NCBI GenBank assembly: GCA_012522985.1
Contig: JAAYJJ010000076.1
Span: 1-23,473, forward strand
Direction of reading: 5' to 3'
Source: Aliarcobacter butzleri
Lineage (GTDB): Bacteria > Campylobacterota > Campylobacteria > Campylobacterales > Arcobacteraceae
Length of the DNA: 23,473 nt
The position numbers and the translations under genes are program-made. The notes under the pieces were generated by a model. That model saw only the letters and a program-made list of their open reading frames with translations. It searched no databases and was not told where the DNA came from. Shown here in pieces: positions 8,348 to 16,197 of this stretch (position 1 is its first letter; each line of letters starts with the position of its first letter).

Positions 8348-9337
8348 ATGCAAAAAAAGCTAAAAATTCTCAATACCATAGGTAGGTATTTTCGAAACAA
8401 ATTTGGACAAACAGTCTATAAAGTACCTATTAGTATAAGTGGATTTACTTGTCCAAATATAGATGGTACTGTAGCAAAGGGTGGATGTACTTTTTGTGAA
8501 AATGACTCTTTTAGTCCAAATTTGACTAAAACAAAAGAGAAATTTAAACTTCATCCAAACAAAAAGGAAAATCCATACCTTGAGCTACAAGTAGAGCAGC
8601 TTAAAATGCAATATTATGCTACAAAAAATAGATTAAACCAAAAATTCAAAGCAAAGCAATTTATAGTATATTTTCAATCATTTACAAATACCTATGCCCC
8701 TATAGAGACCCTAAAAAGACTCTATATGGAGGCTTTAAATCTAGATGATGTAGTAGGTATTAGTATAGGTACAAGAAGTGATTGCGTTAGTATTGAGATT
8801 TTAGAGTTTTTAGATGAGTTATCCAAACAAATCAATCCAAATTCAAAACAAAACAATGAAATTTGGGTAGAGTATGGAGTACAATCTATTTATAATGAAA
8901 CCTTAGATCTAATCAATAGAGGACATAACTATGAAAATATAGAAGAGTGGATAAAAAAAACACAAAAATATAATCTCAAAATTTGTGCACATATCATTTT
9001 TGGGTTACCAAACGAAACAAAAGAGATGATGTTAAATACAGTTAAGAGAATTATTGAATTAAATGTAGATTCCATTAAGATACATCCTTTATATGTAACA
9101 AATAATACTCAACTAGCAATAGATTATAAGAATAAAAAATTTACTCCTATTAGTGAAGAAGATTATATCAAAACTACCGTAGAATCAATACAAATGCTCA
9201 CTGATGATATCATAAACCAAAGAGTAACAGCAGGGATTGATAACGACTCTTTAATAGCACCTTCTTGGTGTAAAAATAAACATTTACTTATAAATAAGAT
9301 AAAAAAACTCCTTTTTAAAAATAATATTTTATACTAA
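8348..9337 (+). CDS. Radical SAM protein of the YhcC/YtqA (TIGR01212) family
   Basis: A 329-residue Elp3-like radical SAM protein. The cluster cysteines are Cys35, Cys47 and Cys50 in CPNIDG...GGCTFC, the atypical long-spaced motif that defines this family. The following FQSFTNTYAP, GISIGTRSDC, WVEYGVQSI and HIIFGLPNET segments are the usual radical SAM barrel strands. The Bacillus homologue YtqA has been linked to wobble-uridine (mnm5s2U) tRNA modification under the name MnmL. Whether that applies here is an inference, since other members (E. coli YhcC) lack a firm role. It begins two bases after the purF stop and is the last gene before the petABC promoter region. An all-AT inverted repeat at 9339-9357 may weakly end the transcript. 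Confidence 0.85.
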   Translation: MQKKLKILNTIGRYFRNKFGQTVYKVPISISGFTCPNIDGTVAKGGCTFCENDSFSPNLTKTKEKFKLHPNKKENPYLELQVEQLKMQYYATKNRLNQKFKAKQFIVYFQSFTNTYAPIETLKRLYMEALNLDDVVGISIGTRSDCVSIEILEFLDELSKQINPNSKQNNEIWVEYGVQSIYNETLDLINRGHNYENIEEWIKKTQKYNLKICAHIIFGLPNETKEMMLNTVKRIIELNVDSIKIHPLYVTNNTQLAIDYKNKKFTPISEEDYIKTTVESIQMLTDDIINQRVTAGIDNDSLIAPSWCKNKHLLINKIKKLLFKNNILY

Positions 9338-9382
9338 TAAATAATTATTATTTATCTCTTTATTACAATTCTACCCTCTACT

Positions 9383-9396
9383 TTGACTTAAGTCAA
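9383..9396. promoter_or_regulatory. Perfect Crp/Fnr-type palindrome upstream of petABC
   Basis: TTGACTTAAGTCAA is a perfect 14-bp palindrome with half-sites TTGAC and GTCAA, close to the FNR/DNR-type consensus TTGAT-N4-ATCAA. Its centre lies between 9389 and 9390. With the -10 box at 9419-9424 and +1 near 9431, the centre is at -41.5, the standard position for class II activation by this family. The regulator itself is not in the window. Confidence 0.65.
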
Positions 9397-9418
9397 TAAG
9401 TTTTAAGCAAAAAAGAAC

Positions 9419-9424
9419 TATAAT
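9419..9424 (+). promoter_or_regulatory. -10 box of the petABC promoter
   Basis: A perfect TATAAT lies 32 bases before the petA ATG, implying a start near 9431 and a leader of about 26 nt containing an AAGGAAGGA ribosome-binding site. There is no good -35 hexamer at the usual spacing, and the Crp/Fnr palindrome occupies that region, as expected for an activator-dependent promoter. Confidence 0.65.
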
Positions 9425-9456
9425 GTGCCGTTTAAATTTATAATTAAGGAAGGAAA

Positions 9457-9948
9457 ATGTCTGACAATGTAAAAAGACGAGACTTTCTTGGTTACTCATT
9501 TGCAGCAGTTGCTGCTGTAGGTGGGGCTGCTTCATTGGTAGCTATGAAACAAACTTGGGATCCGCTTCCAAGTGTTTTGGCTGCTGGATTTACAGAAGTA
9601 GACCTATCAAATGCGAAACCAGGAACACCAAGTACTGTAACTTGGAGGGGTAAACCTATATTTATCCTGAAAAAAACTGATGCCATGGAACAAAGTGGGA
9701 GAGACTTAGTTATAGGTAGCGATAGATACACTGTAGCTATAGGACTTTGTACACACTTAGGATGTATTCCTGCATGGAAAGATGAGATGTGGAAATGTGC
9801 ATGTCATGGTGGAGAATTTAATTCTAGTGGAGTAAATACATTTGGACCACCTCCAAGACCACTTGATATTCCTCCATTTAGTGTAAAAGGAACTGTAATC
9901 GTTTTAGGCGAAGAGGGTCCAGAATACAAACAAATGGCACAGGCATAA
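9457..9948 (+). CDS. petA: Rieske iron-sulfur subunit of the cytochrome bc1 complex
   Basis: The 2Fe-2S subunit that takes the first electron from (mena)quinol at the outer side of the membrane. It has 163 residues. The N terminus has a Tat-type signal-anchor: KRRDFLG (residues 6-12) followed by the hydrophobic stretch to about residue 29. The cluster-binding boxes are CTHLGC (98-103) and CACHGG (114-119). By family rules Cys98, His100, Cys114 and His117 are ligands and Cys103-Cys116 form a disulfide. It is the first gene of the pet operon behind an activator-type promoter. petB starts 11 bases downstream. Confidence 0.96.
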   Translation: MSDNVKRRDFLGYSFAAVAAVGGAASLVAMKQTWDPLPSVLAAGFTEVDLSNAKPGTPSTVTWRGKPIFILKKTDAMEQSGRDLVIGSDRYTVAIGLCTHLGCIPAWKDEMWKCACHGGEFNSSGVNTFGPPPRPLDIPPFSVKGTVIVLGEEGPEYKQMAQA

Positions 9949-9959
9949 GGAGATAAGGT

Positions 9960-11210
9960 ATGGCTCAATTTACAAAAGCGAACTCAGTTGGTGAGTGGTT
10001 TGACCAAAGGCTTGCTACAAACAAGTTTATGAAAGTTATGATGACGGAATATTGGATTCCAAAAAATGTAAACTTTTTATGGGCAATGGGTGTTGTTCTA
10101 GCTGTTACATTTGGGATCTTAGTTATCTCCGGAATTTTCTTGATGATGTATTATAAGCCTGATGTAAATCTTGCGTTTAATAGTGTAAACTATACAATTA
10201 TGCAAGAAGTTGCTTATGGTTGGTTGTTTAGACATATGCACGGTGTTGCTGCGTCTGTTGTCTTTTTAGTTATCTATATACATATGCTAACTGGTATTTA
10301 TTATGGTTCATATAAAAAAGGTAGAGAAATGATCTGGATCAGTGGTATGTTATTGTTTGTAACATTCTCAGCTGCTGGTTTTTCTGGTTATATGCTTCCT
10401 TGGGGACAAATGAGTTACTGGGCTGCAATGGTTATTACTAACCTTTTTGGTGGTATTCCATTTATAGGTGATGCTCTTGTTGTTTGGATCAGAGGTGACT
10501 TTAACGTTGCTGATGCTACTTTAACAAGATTTTTTATGTTGCACGTATTTTTACTTCCTATGGTTATTTTGGGAGTTATAGCTCTACACTTCTACTCTTT
10601 AAGAGTTCCTCACGTAAACAATCAAGAGGGTGAAGAGATAGATTTTGATACTGAAGCAGAAAAATATCTAGCTGGAAACAAAAAAGAATCAAAAGTTATT
10701 CCATTTTGGCCTGTATTTTTAAGTAAAGACTTCGCTGTACTTGGAATTTTCTTTATATTCTATTTTTATTTGGTTTTCTACCACTATAGTTTTGCTATGG
10801 ATCCAATTAACTTTGAACCTGCTAACTCTATGGTTACACCTCCACATATCTATCCTGAGTGGTATTTCTTATGGAGTTATGAAGTTCTTAGAGGTTTCTT
10901 CTTTGATATAGCTGGTATAAAAGCATTTGACTTAGGGCTTATGGCATTTGGTGTTGCAAATATTATATTCTTCTTGTTACCTTTTATTGATAGAGATCCA
11001 GAAGTTCTTCCAGCACACAAAAGACCTAGATTTAATATCTGGTTTTGGATATTGATGGTAGATTTGATTGTTCTTACAGTTTATGGTAAACTACCTCCAA
11101 CAGGTGTAAATGCGTGGGTAGGATTCTTCTCATCTATTACATTTTTGGGATTATTTATAGCATTACCTTTTGTTACAAAAGCTGATGCAAAAGCAAGGGG
11201 TGCTCTATGA
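9960..11210 (+). CDS. petB: Cytochrome b subunit of the bc1 complex
   Basis: Integral membrane diheme cytochrome carrying the Qo and Qi quinone sites. At 416 residues it is the full-length single-chain form, not split into b6 and subunit IV. Heme ligands are His94 and His108 (RHMHG...YIH) and His195 and His210 (MLHVFL...ALHFY). The second pair has 14 intervening residues, the spacing seen in b6-type and epsilonproteobacterial proteins. The Qo-site PEWY motif is present at about 299-302 (YPEWYF). Eight or so hydrophobic helices are visible. A strong AAGGAGATAAGGT site precedes the ATG. The stop overlaps petC as ATGA. Confidence 0.97.
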   Translation: MAQFTKANSVGEWFDQRLATNKFMKVMMTEYWIPKNVNFLWAMGVVLAVTFGILVISGIFLMMYYKPDVNLAFNSVNYTIMQEVAYGWLFRHMHGVAASVVFLVIYIHMLTGIYYGSYKKGREMIWISGMLLFVTFSAAGFSGYMLPWGQMSYWAAMVITNLFGGIPFIGDALVVWIRGDFNVADATLTRFFMLHVFLLPMVILGVIALHFYSLRVPHVNNQEGEEIDFDTEAEKYLAGNKKESKVIPFWPVFLSKDFAVLGIFFIFYFYLVFYHYSFAMDPINFEPANSMVTPPHIYPEWYFLWSYEVLRGFFFDIAGIKAFDLGLMAFGVANIIFFLLPFIDRDPEVLPAHKRPRFNIWFWILMVDLIVLTVYGKLPPTGVNAWVGFFSSITFLGLFIALPFVTKADAKARGAL

Positions 11211-12076
11211 GAGAATTAAAAATATTTGCTGTTGTAGTTGTTATAACACTTATTACATATTGGGGTATTGAGCCTTTTGCTCATTCGCAAATGCACCCAT
11301 CAGTAGAACCAGCTGAATATAGTTTTGGTGATGTTGATGGATTAAAAGGTATGAATGGTAGTGCTTCAAACGGTGCAGAACTTGTAGCTTCTAACTGTAC
11401 AGCTTGTCACTCTATAGAGTCTCAAGGATTTCCAGCAGTTATGGATCATGAAACTGCAGCTGCTAGTTATGGTGTAGTACCTCCTGATTTAGGAAGCTCT
11501 GGTTTAATCTATGATAAAAACTATCTTGCTGCGTTTATCAAAGATCCAGTAACTGCATCAAAACTAAATCATGTTTTTGGTGACGACAAAGCTCACCCAA
11601 TGCCAGGTTATGATTGGATGAGTGATGAAGAGATAGCTGATGTTGTAGCTTATTTACAATCAATAGCACCAGCTTCTATGACAAACAAAGAGGTTTTTAC
11701 AGATGCTTGTCAAAGATGTCATAGTATTCACTATGGTGATATGATGGGTGGAAGTATGGCTGCTTATACTCCAAAAGCTGAAATAACTGCTTATATGGGT
11801 AAATTGCCACCAGATATCTCTCAACATGTTATAAGTAGAGGTGAAAAATACTTACATGAGTTTATCAATGATCCTCAAAAACATCTTGAAGGTACAGCTA
11901 TGCCAAGAGTTGGACTTACACAAGATAGTGAAGCTCAAGTTATAGCATATATGTCTGAAGTAGGTGATAGCAATAAAGATGAAAGAAATTCTCTAGGTGT
12001 AAAAGTTCTTGCTTACTTAGTAATTTTTGCAGTATTTGCATGGTTATGGAAAGCAAAAATCTGGAGAGATCTATAA
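11207..12076 (+). CDS. petC: Diheme cytochrome c subunit of the bc1 complex
   Basis: The cytochrome c1-equivalent subunit passing electrons from the Rieske protein to soluble cytochrome c. It has 289 residues with an N-terminal hydrophobic segment (about 6-20), two heme c sites CTACH (64-68) and CQRCH (168-172), and a C-terminal membrane anchor (VLAYLVIFAVFAWLW). Candidate Met ligands lie in HPMPGYD and TAMPRVG. Two tandem c-type domains replace canonical c1, which is characteristic of Campylobacterota. The gene is translationally coupled to petB through an ATGA overlap, and a fourth small cytochrome gene begins right after it. Confidence 0.95.
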   Translation: MRELKIFAVVVVITLITYWGIEPFAHSQMHPSVEPAEYSFGDVDGLKGMNGSASNGAELVASNCTACHSIESQGFPAVMDHETAAASYGVVPPDLGSSGLIYDKNYLAAFIKDPVTASKLNHVFGDDKAHPMPGYDWMSDEEIADVVAYLQSIAPASMTNKEVFTDACQRCHSIHYGDMMGGSMAAYTPKAEITAYMGKLPPDISQHVISRGEKYLHEFINDPQKHLEGTAMPRVGLTQDSEAQVIAYMSEVGDSNKDERNSLGVKVLAYLVIFAVFAWLWKAKIWRDL

Positions 12077-12078
12077 TC

Positions 12079-12474
12079 TTGAAGGTAAAAAAGATTTTAT
12101 TAGCAGGGATAGTAACACTATCTCTTGCTAATGCTGATGATGTCTTACAAAAGTCTATGTCTATTATGCAAAAAGGTATAGATTCTATTACATTTGGATT
12201 TATGCACAATGAAGTAGATAATATCAAAGAGGGATTAGAGCTATTAAGAGAAGGAAACAATATGTTTTCTGATAAAAAACTTATAGAACAATACCTTCCA
12301 CATGATAAAAAACATATGGTAAATGTTGCAGAAAATCAATCAAAAAGAATAACACTCGATAGCAATGTCTTAGAGATAAACTTAGATCAAAAGGCATATA
12401 TTGATGCTGCTAATGCTTACTCTGATATAATTAATGCTTGTTCAAGATGTCATGCTATAGTAAGGGAGTGGTAA
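12079..12474 (+). CDS. Small periplasmic monoheme cytochrome, cytochrome c'/c-556-like
   Basis: From TTG at 12079 the product is 131 residues starting MKVKKILLAGIVTLSLANA, a clean signal peptide ending in an ANA-type cleavage site. An in-frame ATG at 12040 would place non-signal residues in front and lie deep inside petC. GGAG at 12063-12066 is a somewhat distant ribosome-binding site. The single heme motif CSRCH (121-125) is only six residues from the C terminus, and the rest looks all-helical. That late position is the hallmark of class II cytochromes (c' and c-556). A GxxxF/M-rich helix near residues 20-45 could supply the sixth ligand. It lies two bases after petC, so it is probably co-expressed with the bc1 complex. 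The function is unproven. Confidence 0.75.
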   Translation: MKVKKILLAGIVTLSLANADDVLQKSMSIMQKGIDSITFGFMHNEVDNIKEGLELLREGNNMFSDKKLIEQYLPHDKKHMVNVAENQSKRITLDSNVLEINLDQKAYIDAANAYSDIINACSRCHAIVREW

Positions 12475-12488
12475 GATAAAAGTCTTAC
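12471..12488. terminator. Small hairpin across two convergent stop codons
   Basis: GTAAGA (12471-12476) and TCTTAC (12483-12488) form a six-base stem with a six-base loop. It spans both the stop of the cytochrome gene (12472-12474) and the stop of the convergent peptidase gene (12485-12487). It lacks a U-run on either strand, so it is at best a weak bidirectional terminator. Confidence 0.4.
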
Positions 12489-13504
12489 AAAATCACTGCT
12501 TTACCATTTTGGATAGCTACACTATCTTCTATTCTTACTCCAAATTTATCGTCTAAATATATACCTGGTTCTATAGTAAAAACCATATTCTCCTCTATAA
12601 CAATATCACTTTTTTGGCTAATAATAGGGTATTCATGAATATCAAGCCCTACTCCATGTCCTGTACTATGAATAAAATATTTACCATATCCAGCATCTTC
12701 TATAACACTTCTAGCTAGTTTATCTATTTCGTTTGCTTTCATACCAGCTCTAGCTTTGCTTATAGCTTTTTCTTGTGCTTTTAGTACTATATCATAGATT
12801 TTTTGCTTAAATGGATCTTTGAATTTTTGTTTTCTATTAGCTATATCAAGATTTGATTTATAGTTTAATGTTACTGTTCTATCACTACAATATCTTTTAT
12901 ACTTAAGCCCTGCATCTATTAAAAGTAGATTATTTTTGTAAAGTTTTGTTTTCATAGGCAAGGCATGAGGTTTGGCAGCATTTGCTTCAATAGCTGTTAT
13001 TGGATCAAAGCTAAGATCATATAAACCTTTGTGTGAAAGAGCCTCTTTTGCTAAATAGTTTATATCAAACTCACTCATTCCTTTATCTAGCCTTGTAGCA
13101 AGATTTAAAAAACCCTCTTTACCTAATAGTGATGCTTTTTTCAGTAGTTTTATCTCATCATCACTTTTGATTATTCTTTTTATTTTTGAAAACTCTTTTT
13201 TAGGATTTAGAAACAAAGTTGTGATTTTACTAATTTCTAAATAATCACCATAACTTATATCCAAAGGATTAAAGAAAAGTTTTTTAATATTGTTTTTTCT
13301 TATTATATTCCTAAGGCTTTTATATAAATCTTTTGTCTCAACAACCTCTATCCCCTCTTTTACACACTCTTTTGCTTCACTTGAATATCTAGGATCAGTT
13401 ATAAAAAACTTCTCACGCCCCAAAGATAGAAAAAACACATTATCACAGCTAAAACCGCTTTCATAATATATAGCATTTTCATTTTTTAAAAGATAATTAT
13501 TCAT
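12485..13504 (-). CDS. M24B metallopeptidase, Xaa-Pro aminopeptidase/dipeptidase type
   Basis: A 339-residue pita-bread metallopeptidase that removes N-terminal residues before proline (PepP) or splits Xaa-Pro dipeptides (PepQ). The sequence does not decide between these. The start is set at ATG 13504 because AAAAGGG lies seven bases upstream on this strand. An in-frame ATG at 13525 has no such site and would include it. The N-terminal creatinase-like domain is short. Metal ligands are visible in IDAGLKYKRYCSDRT (two Asp), HSTGHGVGLDIHEYP (His), FTIEPGIY (Glu) and VRIEDSV (Glu). It is divergent from aroQ and converges on the pet operon. Helicobacter also keeps a similar peptidase gene beside aroQ (from memory). 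Confidence 0.88.
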   Translation of the reverse strand: MNNYLLKNENAIYYESGFSCDNVFFLSLGREKFFITDPRYSSEAKECVKEGIEVVETKDLYKSLRNIIRKNNIKKLFFNPLDISYGDYLEISKITTLFLNPKKEFSKIKRIIKSDDEIKLLKKASLLGKEGFLNLATRLDKGMSEFDINYLAKEALSHKGLYDLSFDPITAIEANAAKPHALPMKTKLYKNNLLLIDAGLKYKRYCSDRTVTLNYKSNLDIANRKQKFKDPFKQKIYDIVLKAQEKAISKARAGMKANEIDKLARSVIEDAGYGKYFIHSTGHGVGLDIHEYPIISQKSDIVIEENMVFTIEPGIYLDDKFGVRIEDSVAIQNGKAVIL

Positions 13505-13542
13505 ATTTTCCCTTTTCAAAGTCAATTTTATATAAATTAATG

Positions 13543-13548
13543 TATAAT
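13543..13548 (+). promoter_or_regulatory. -10 box of the aroQ promoter
   Basis: TATAAT preceded by ATG (ATG-TATAAT) lies 44 bases upstream of the aroQ start in the 88-base divergent gap, implying a leader of about 38 nt. This promoter could drive the whole run to dxs, since no internal terminator was seen. Confidence 0.6.
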
Positions 13549-13592
13549 ACTAGCTAATTTTAAATAAAACTACATATGCAAAAAGGATAAGT

Positions 13593-14090
13593 ATGAAAAT
13601 AGCAGTAATTCAAGGACCAAATATCAATATGTTAGGAGTTAGAGAACAACATCTTTATGGTGGAACAAGACTAGAACATATACATGAGCAACTTCAAGCA
13701 ACAGCAGAACAAAATGGTTTTGAAATAGAGTTTTTTCAAAGCAACCTTGAGGGTGAAATAGTTGATAAAATCCAAGAGTGTTTGGGTACAGTTCAAGGTA
13801 TTATTATCAATCCAGCAGCTTATACACATACAAGTATAGCTATAAGAGATGCTCTAGCAGCAGTAAACCTTCCAGCAGTAGAGGTACATATTACAAATCT
13901 ATACAAAAGAGAAGAGTTTAGACAAAAATCCCTAACAGCAGCTAGTACAACTGGGATAATATCTGGATTTGGACCACTTGGATATCATCTAGGACTTATT
14001 GCTATTATGCAAGTTTTAAATGAGATCAAAGCTTATCAAGAAGCTCAACAACAAGCAAATCAAGCATTACAAAAACAAGATCAAGAGTAA
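13593..14090 (+). CDS. aroQ: 3-dehydroquinate dehydratase, type II
   Basis: Dehydrates 3-dehydroquinate to 3-dehydroshikimate in the shikimate pathway. It has 165 residues, slightly longer than the usual 145-160 because of a Gln-rich tail ([16 protein letters not shown]). Signatures are [16 protein letters not shown] (residues 8-23, with catalytic Tyr22), FFQSNLEG (47-54), [10 protein letters not shown] (72-81) and VEVHITN (96-102, with catalytic His99). The lid Arg is in YKREEFR. The AAGGA site before ATG is well spaced. The next gene starts two bases after the stop. Confidence 0.96.
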   Translation: MKIAVIQGPNINMLGVREQHLYGGTRLEHIHEQLQATAEQNGFEIEFFQSNLEGEIVDKIQECLGTVQGIIINPAAYTHTSIAIRDALAAVNLPAVEVHITNLYKREEFRQKSLTAASTTGIISGFGPLGYHLGLIAIMQVLNEIKAYQEAQQQANQALQKQDQE

Positions 14091-14092
14091 AA

Positions 14093-15319
14093 ATGACCAT
14101 AATTCAGGCTAACTATATTGTTACTTGTGATGAAGATAGCACCATTATAAATGATAGTGCTATAGTATTTGATACAAAAATCATAGATATAGATACTATA
14201 GCAAATATCAAACAAAAATATCCAAATACATCTATAAAAAATTTAGGACTTAATAGTGTTATTTTACCAGGGCTTATCAACTCTCACACTCATTTAGAGT
14301 TTAGTGCAAATCAAACAACTCTAAGATATGGTAACTTTATATCATGGCTTTATAGTGTGATAGCAAATAGAGAAGAGCTTATAGAAAAAGCAACCACATC
14401 TTTGATAGAGCAAAAACTAACTAATATGCTTCAAAGTGGTACTACAACTATAGGAGCAATAAGTAGCTATGGATTTGACTTAGAAGCTTTAAAAAATGCT
14501 AAACAAAATATAGTCTATTTTAGTGAAATAATAGGTAGCAATCCTGCTATGATAGATACTTTATTTGATGATTTTAAAGCTAAACTAAAAAATGCAAAAG
14601 AGTTCAAAAGTGATAGATTTATACCAGCTATTGCTATACATTCACCCTACTCTGTTCACCCTTTTTTGATAAGAGAGACACTAAAACTAGCTAAAGATGG
14701 TAGTTTACCTATAACTGCACACTTTTTAGAAAGCTCTGAGGAGTATGAGTGGCTTGAATCTTCAAGTGGAAAAATGAGTGAGTTTTTTAAAGAGTTTTTA
14801 AACCAAACTCAAAGTTTAACAACCAAAGAGGATTTTTTAAATCAATTTAAATCTTATGAAAAGCTAAGCTTTACGCATTGTTCATATGCAAAAGATGATG
14901 ATTTAAAGTTAATAAAAAGCTTAGATGCAACTATTATACACTCCCCTGTATCAAATAGATTTTTAACAAATAATACGATTGATTTTACAAATCTTTTAGA
15001 TGAAAACTTTGCCATAGGAACTGATGGACTTAGCTCAAACTACTCTTTATCACTTTGGGATGAGATGAGAAATGCTCTTTTTATTCATAAAAATATAGAT
15101 ATTCATCTTTTAGCTCAAAAGTTAATATTAGCTACAACAAAAGGTGGAGCAAAGGCTCTTGGATTTAGTGATAAAGGAAGCCTTAAAAAAGGTTTTAATG
15201 CAGACATTATAAGTGTAACTTTACCTGATAGTTGCCAAAAAGAGGATATATTATTGCAATTGATTCTACATACAAAAAAAGTAGATACTCTTTATATCAA
15301 AGGAGAAAGGCTTGTTTAG
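14093..15319 (+). CDS. mqnX: Aminodeoxyfutalosine deaminase (amidohydrolase)
   Basis: A 408-residue metal-dependent hydrolase of the ATZ/TRZ-like amidohydrolase superfamily. Metal ligands are His65 and His67 in SHTHLE, a His in ITAHFLES, a His in SFTHCSY and an Asp in IGTDGLSSN. The C-terminal small beta domain ends KVDTLYIKGE. In Campylobacter and Helicobacter the homologue beside this locus (Cj0067/HP0267 type) deaminates 6-aminodeoxyfutalosine in the futalosine route to menaquinone. The assignment here rests on family resemblance and the aroQ-deaminase-sppA order, which I recall for Campylobacter jejuni. Related enzymes deaminate S-adenosylhomocysteine or guanine, so the substrate is inferred. 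The end overlaps sppA by eight bases. Confidence 0.78.
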   Translation: MTIIQANYIVTCDEDSTIINDSAIVFDTKIIDIDTIANIKQKYPNTSIKNLGLNSVILPGLINSHTHLEFSANQTTLRYGNFISWLYSVIANREELIEKATTSLIEQKLTNMLQSGTTTIGAISSYGFDLEALKNAKQNIVYFSEIIGSNPAMIDTLFDDFKAKLKNAKEFKSDRFIPAIAIHSPYSVHPFLIRETLKLAKDGSLPITAHFLESSEEYEWLESSSGKMSEFFKEFLNQTQSLTTKEDFLNQFKSYEKLSFTHCSYAKDDDLKLIKSLDATIIHSPVSNRFLTNNTIDFTNLLDENFAIGTDGLSSNYSLSLWDEMRNALFIHKNIDIHLLAQKLILATTKGGAKALGFSDKGSLKKGFNADIISVTLPDSCQKEDILLQLILHTKKVDTLYIKGERLV

Positions 15320-16187
15320 AGGGCTATTTAATACTATAAAATCTATTTTTGATTTTATGTTAAAGTACTTTAAGGTTATTGTTTTTTTGACTATTTTATT
15401 TTTGATTTTATCTCCAACAAAAGAGATAACAAATCCAGCAAATTTGGCTAAAATAGAGCTTAGTGGTCCTATTATGGATAGCTCTAAAATAGTAGATAAA
15501 CTACAAAAAGCACAAAATGATACAAATATCAAAGGTGTTTTGTTTGTTATAGACTCCCCTGGTGGAGCAGTAGCACCAAGTGTAGAGATAGCTTATGCTA
15601 TCAAAGAACTAAAACACTTCAAACCTGTTATAGTATATGCTAGTGGGATTATGGCTAGTGGTGGATATTATTCTGCTATTTGGGGAGATAAAATTATAGC
15701 AAACCCTGGTAGTATGATAGGAAGTATTGGGGTTATTTTTCAAAGTTTTAATATAGAAGAACTTATATCAAAACTAGGTATCTATCCTCAAACACAAAAG
15801 ATGGGTAAATACAAAGAATCAGGTACTCCTTTTAGAAAATGGGAAGAGTATGAAAAAGAGGAGATTCAAAAGGTTATATCTCAAACATATGATCTATTTG
15901 TAAGTGATGTATGTAGTGCTAGAGGATTAGATCCAAAAGATCATACAAAGTTTGCTGATGCTCATATTTTTACCTCTTTTGGAGCAAAAGAGGTAGGACT
16001 TATAGATGAAGTAGGAACCTTATCTTTAGCTCAATATGAACTTAAAAACTTAAGTGGTGTAAGTGAGGCTGTTTGGCAAAAAGAAGATGAGTTTGAGAAG
16101 TTTGTAAATAAAATCTTAGAAAATAGCATACAATTTGTAATAAAGTCATTTAGCTCTGGGCTAAGTGCAAAAGCTGATTTTAACTAA
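15312..16187 (+). CDS. sppA: Signal peptide peptidase SppA, short (36K) type
   Basis: A membrane-anchored serine protease of family S49 that degrades cleaved signal peptides. It has 291 residues, the short single-domain form. It starts with TTG at 15312, supported by AGGAG six bases upstream and by overlap with the preceding gene. One N-terminal membrane helix spans about residues 21-34. The S49 signatures are [11 protein letters not shown] (77-87) and [14 protein letters not shown] (109-122), with the nucleophile Ser116. The general-base Lys is expected in [12 protein letters not shown], probably Lys168. It sits between a menaquinone-pathway gene and hisC in what looks like one transcript. 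Confidence 0.93.
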   Translation: MFRGLFNTIKSIFDFMLKYFKVIVFLTILFLILSPTKEITNPANLAKIELSGPIMDSSKIVDKLQKAQNDTNIKGVLFVIDSPGGAVAPSVEIAYAIKELKHFKPVIVYASGIMASGGYYSAIWGDKIIANPGSMIGSIGVIFQSFNIEELISKLGIYPQTQKMGKYKESGTPFRKWEEYEKEEIQKVISQTYDLFVSDVCSARGLDPKDHTKFADAHIFTSFGAKEVGLIDEVGTLSLAQYELKNLSGVSEAVWQKEDEFEKFVNKILENSIQFVIKSFSSGLSAKADFN

Positions 16188-16197
16188 TTGGAGTAAT

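Noticed and set aside
9339..9357. Inverted repeat ATAAATAAT/ATTATTTAT after the radical SAM gene as a terminator
   Set aside because: All A/T with almost no loop. It is thermodynamically weak and common by chance in such DNA, so not listed as a feature.
9439..9444. A second perfect TATAAT just before petA
   Set aside because: It lies only 12 bases before the ATG, so transcription would start inside the ribosome-binding site. The TATAAT at 9419-9424 has better spacing and the activator site.
11940..12260. A 106-codon minus-strand frame across petC and the small cytochrome gene
   Set aside because: It is antisense to two genes with clear heme motifs and has no recognisable product.
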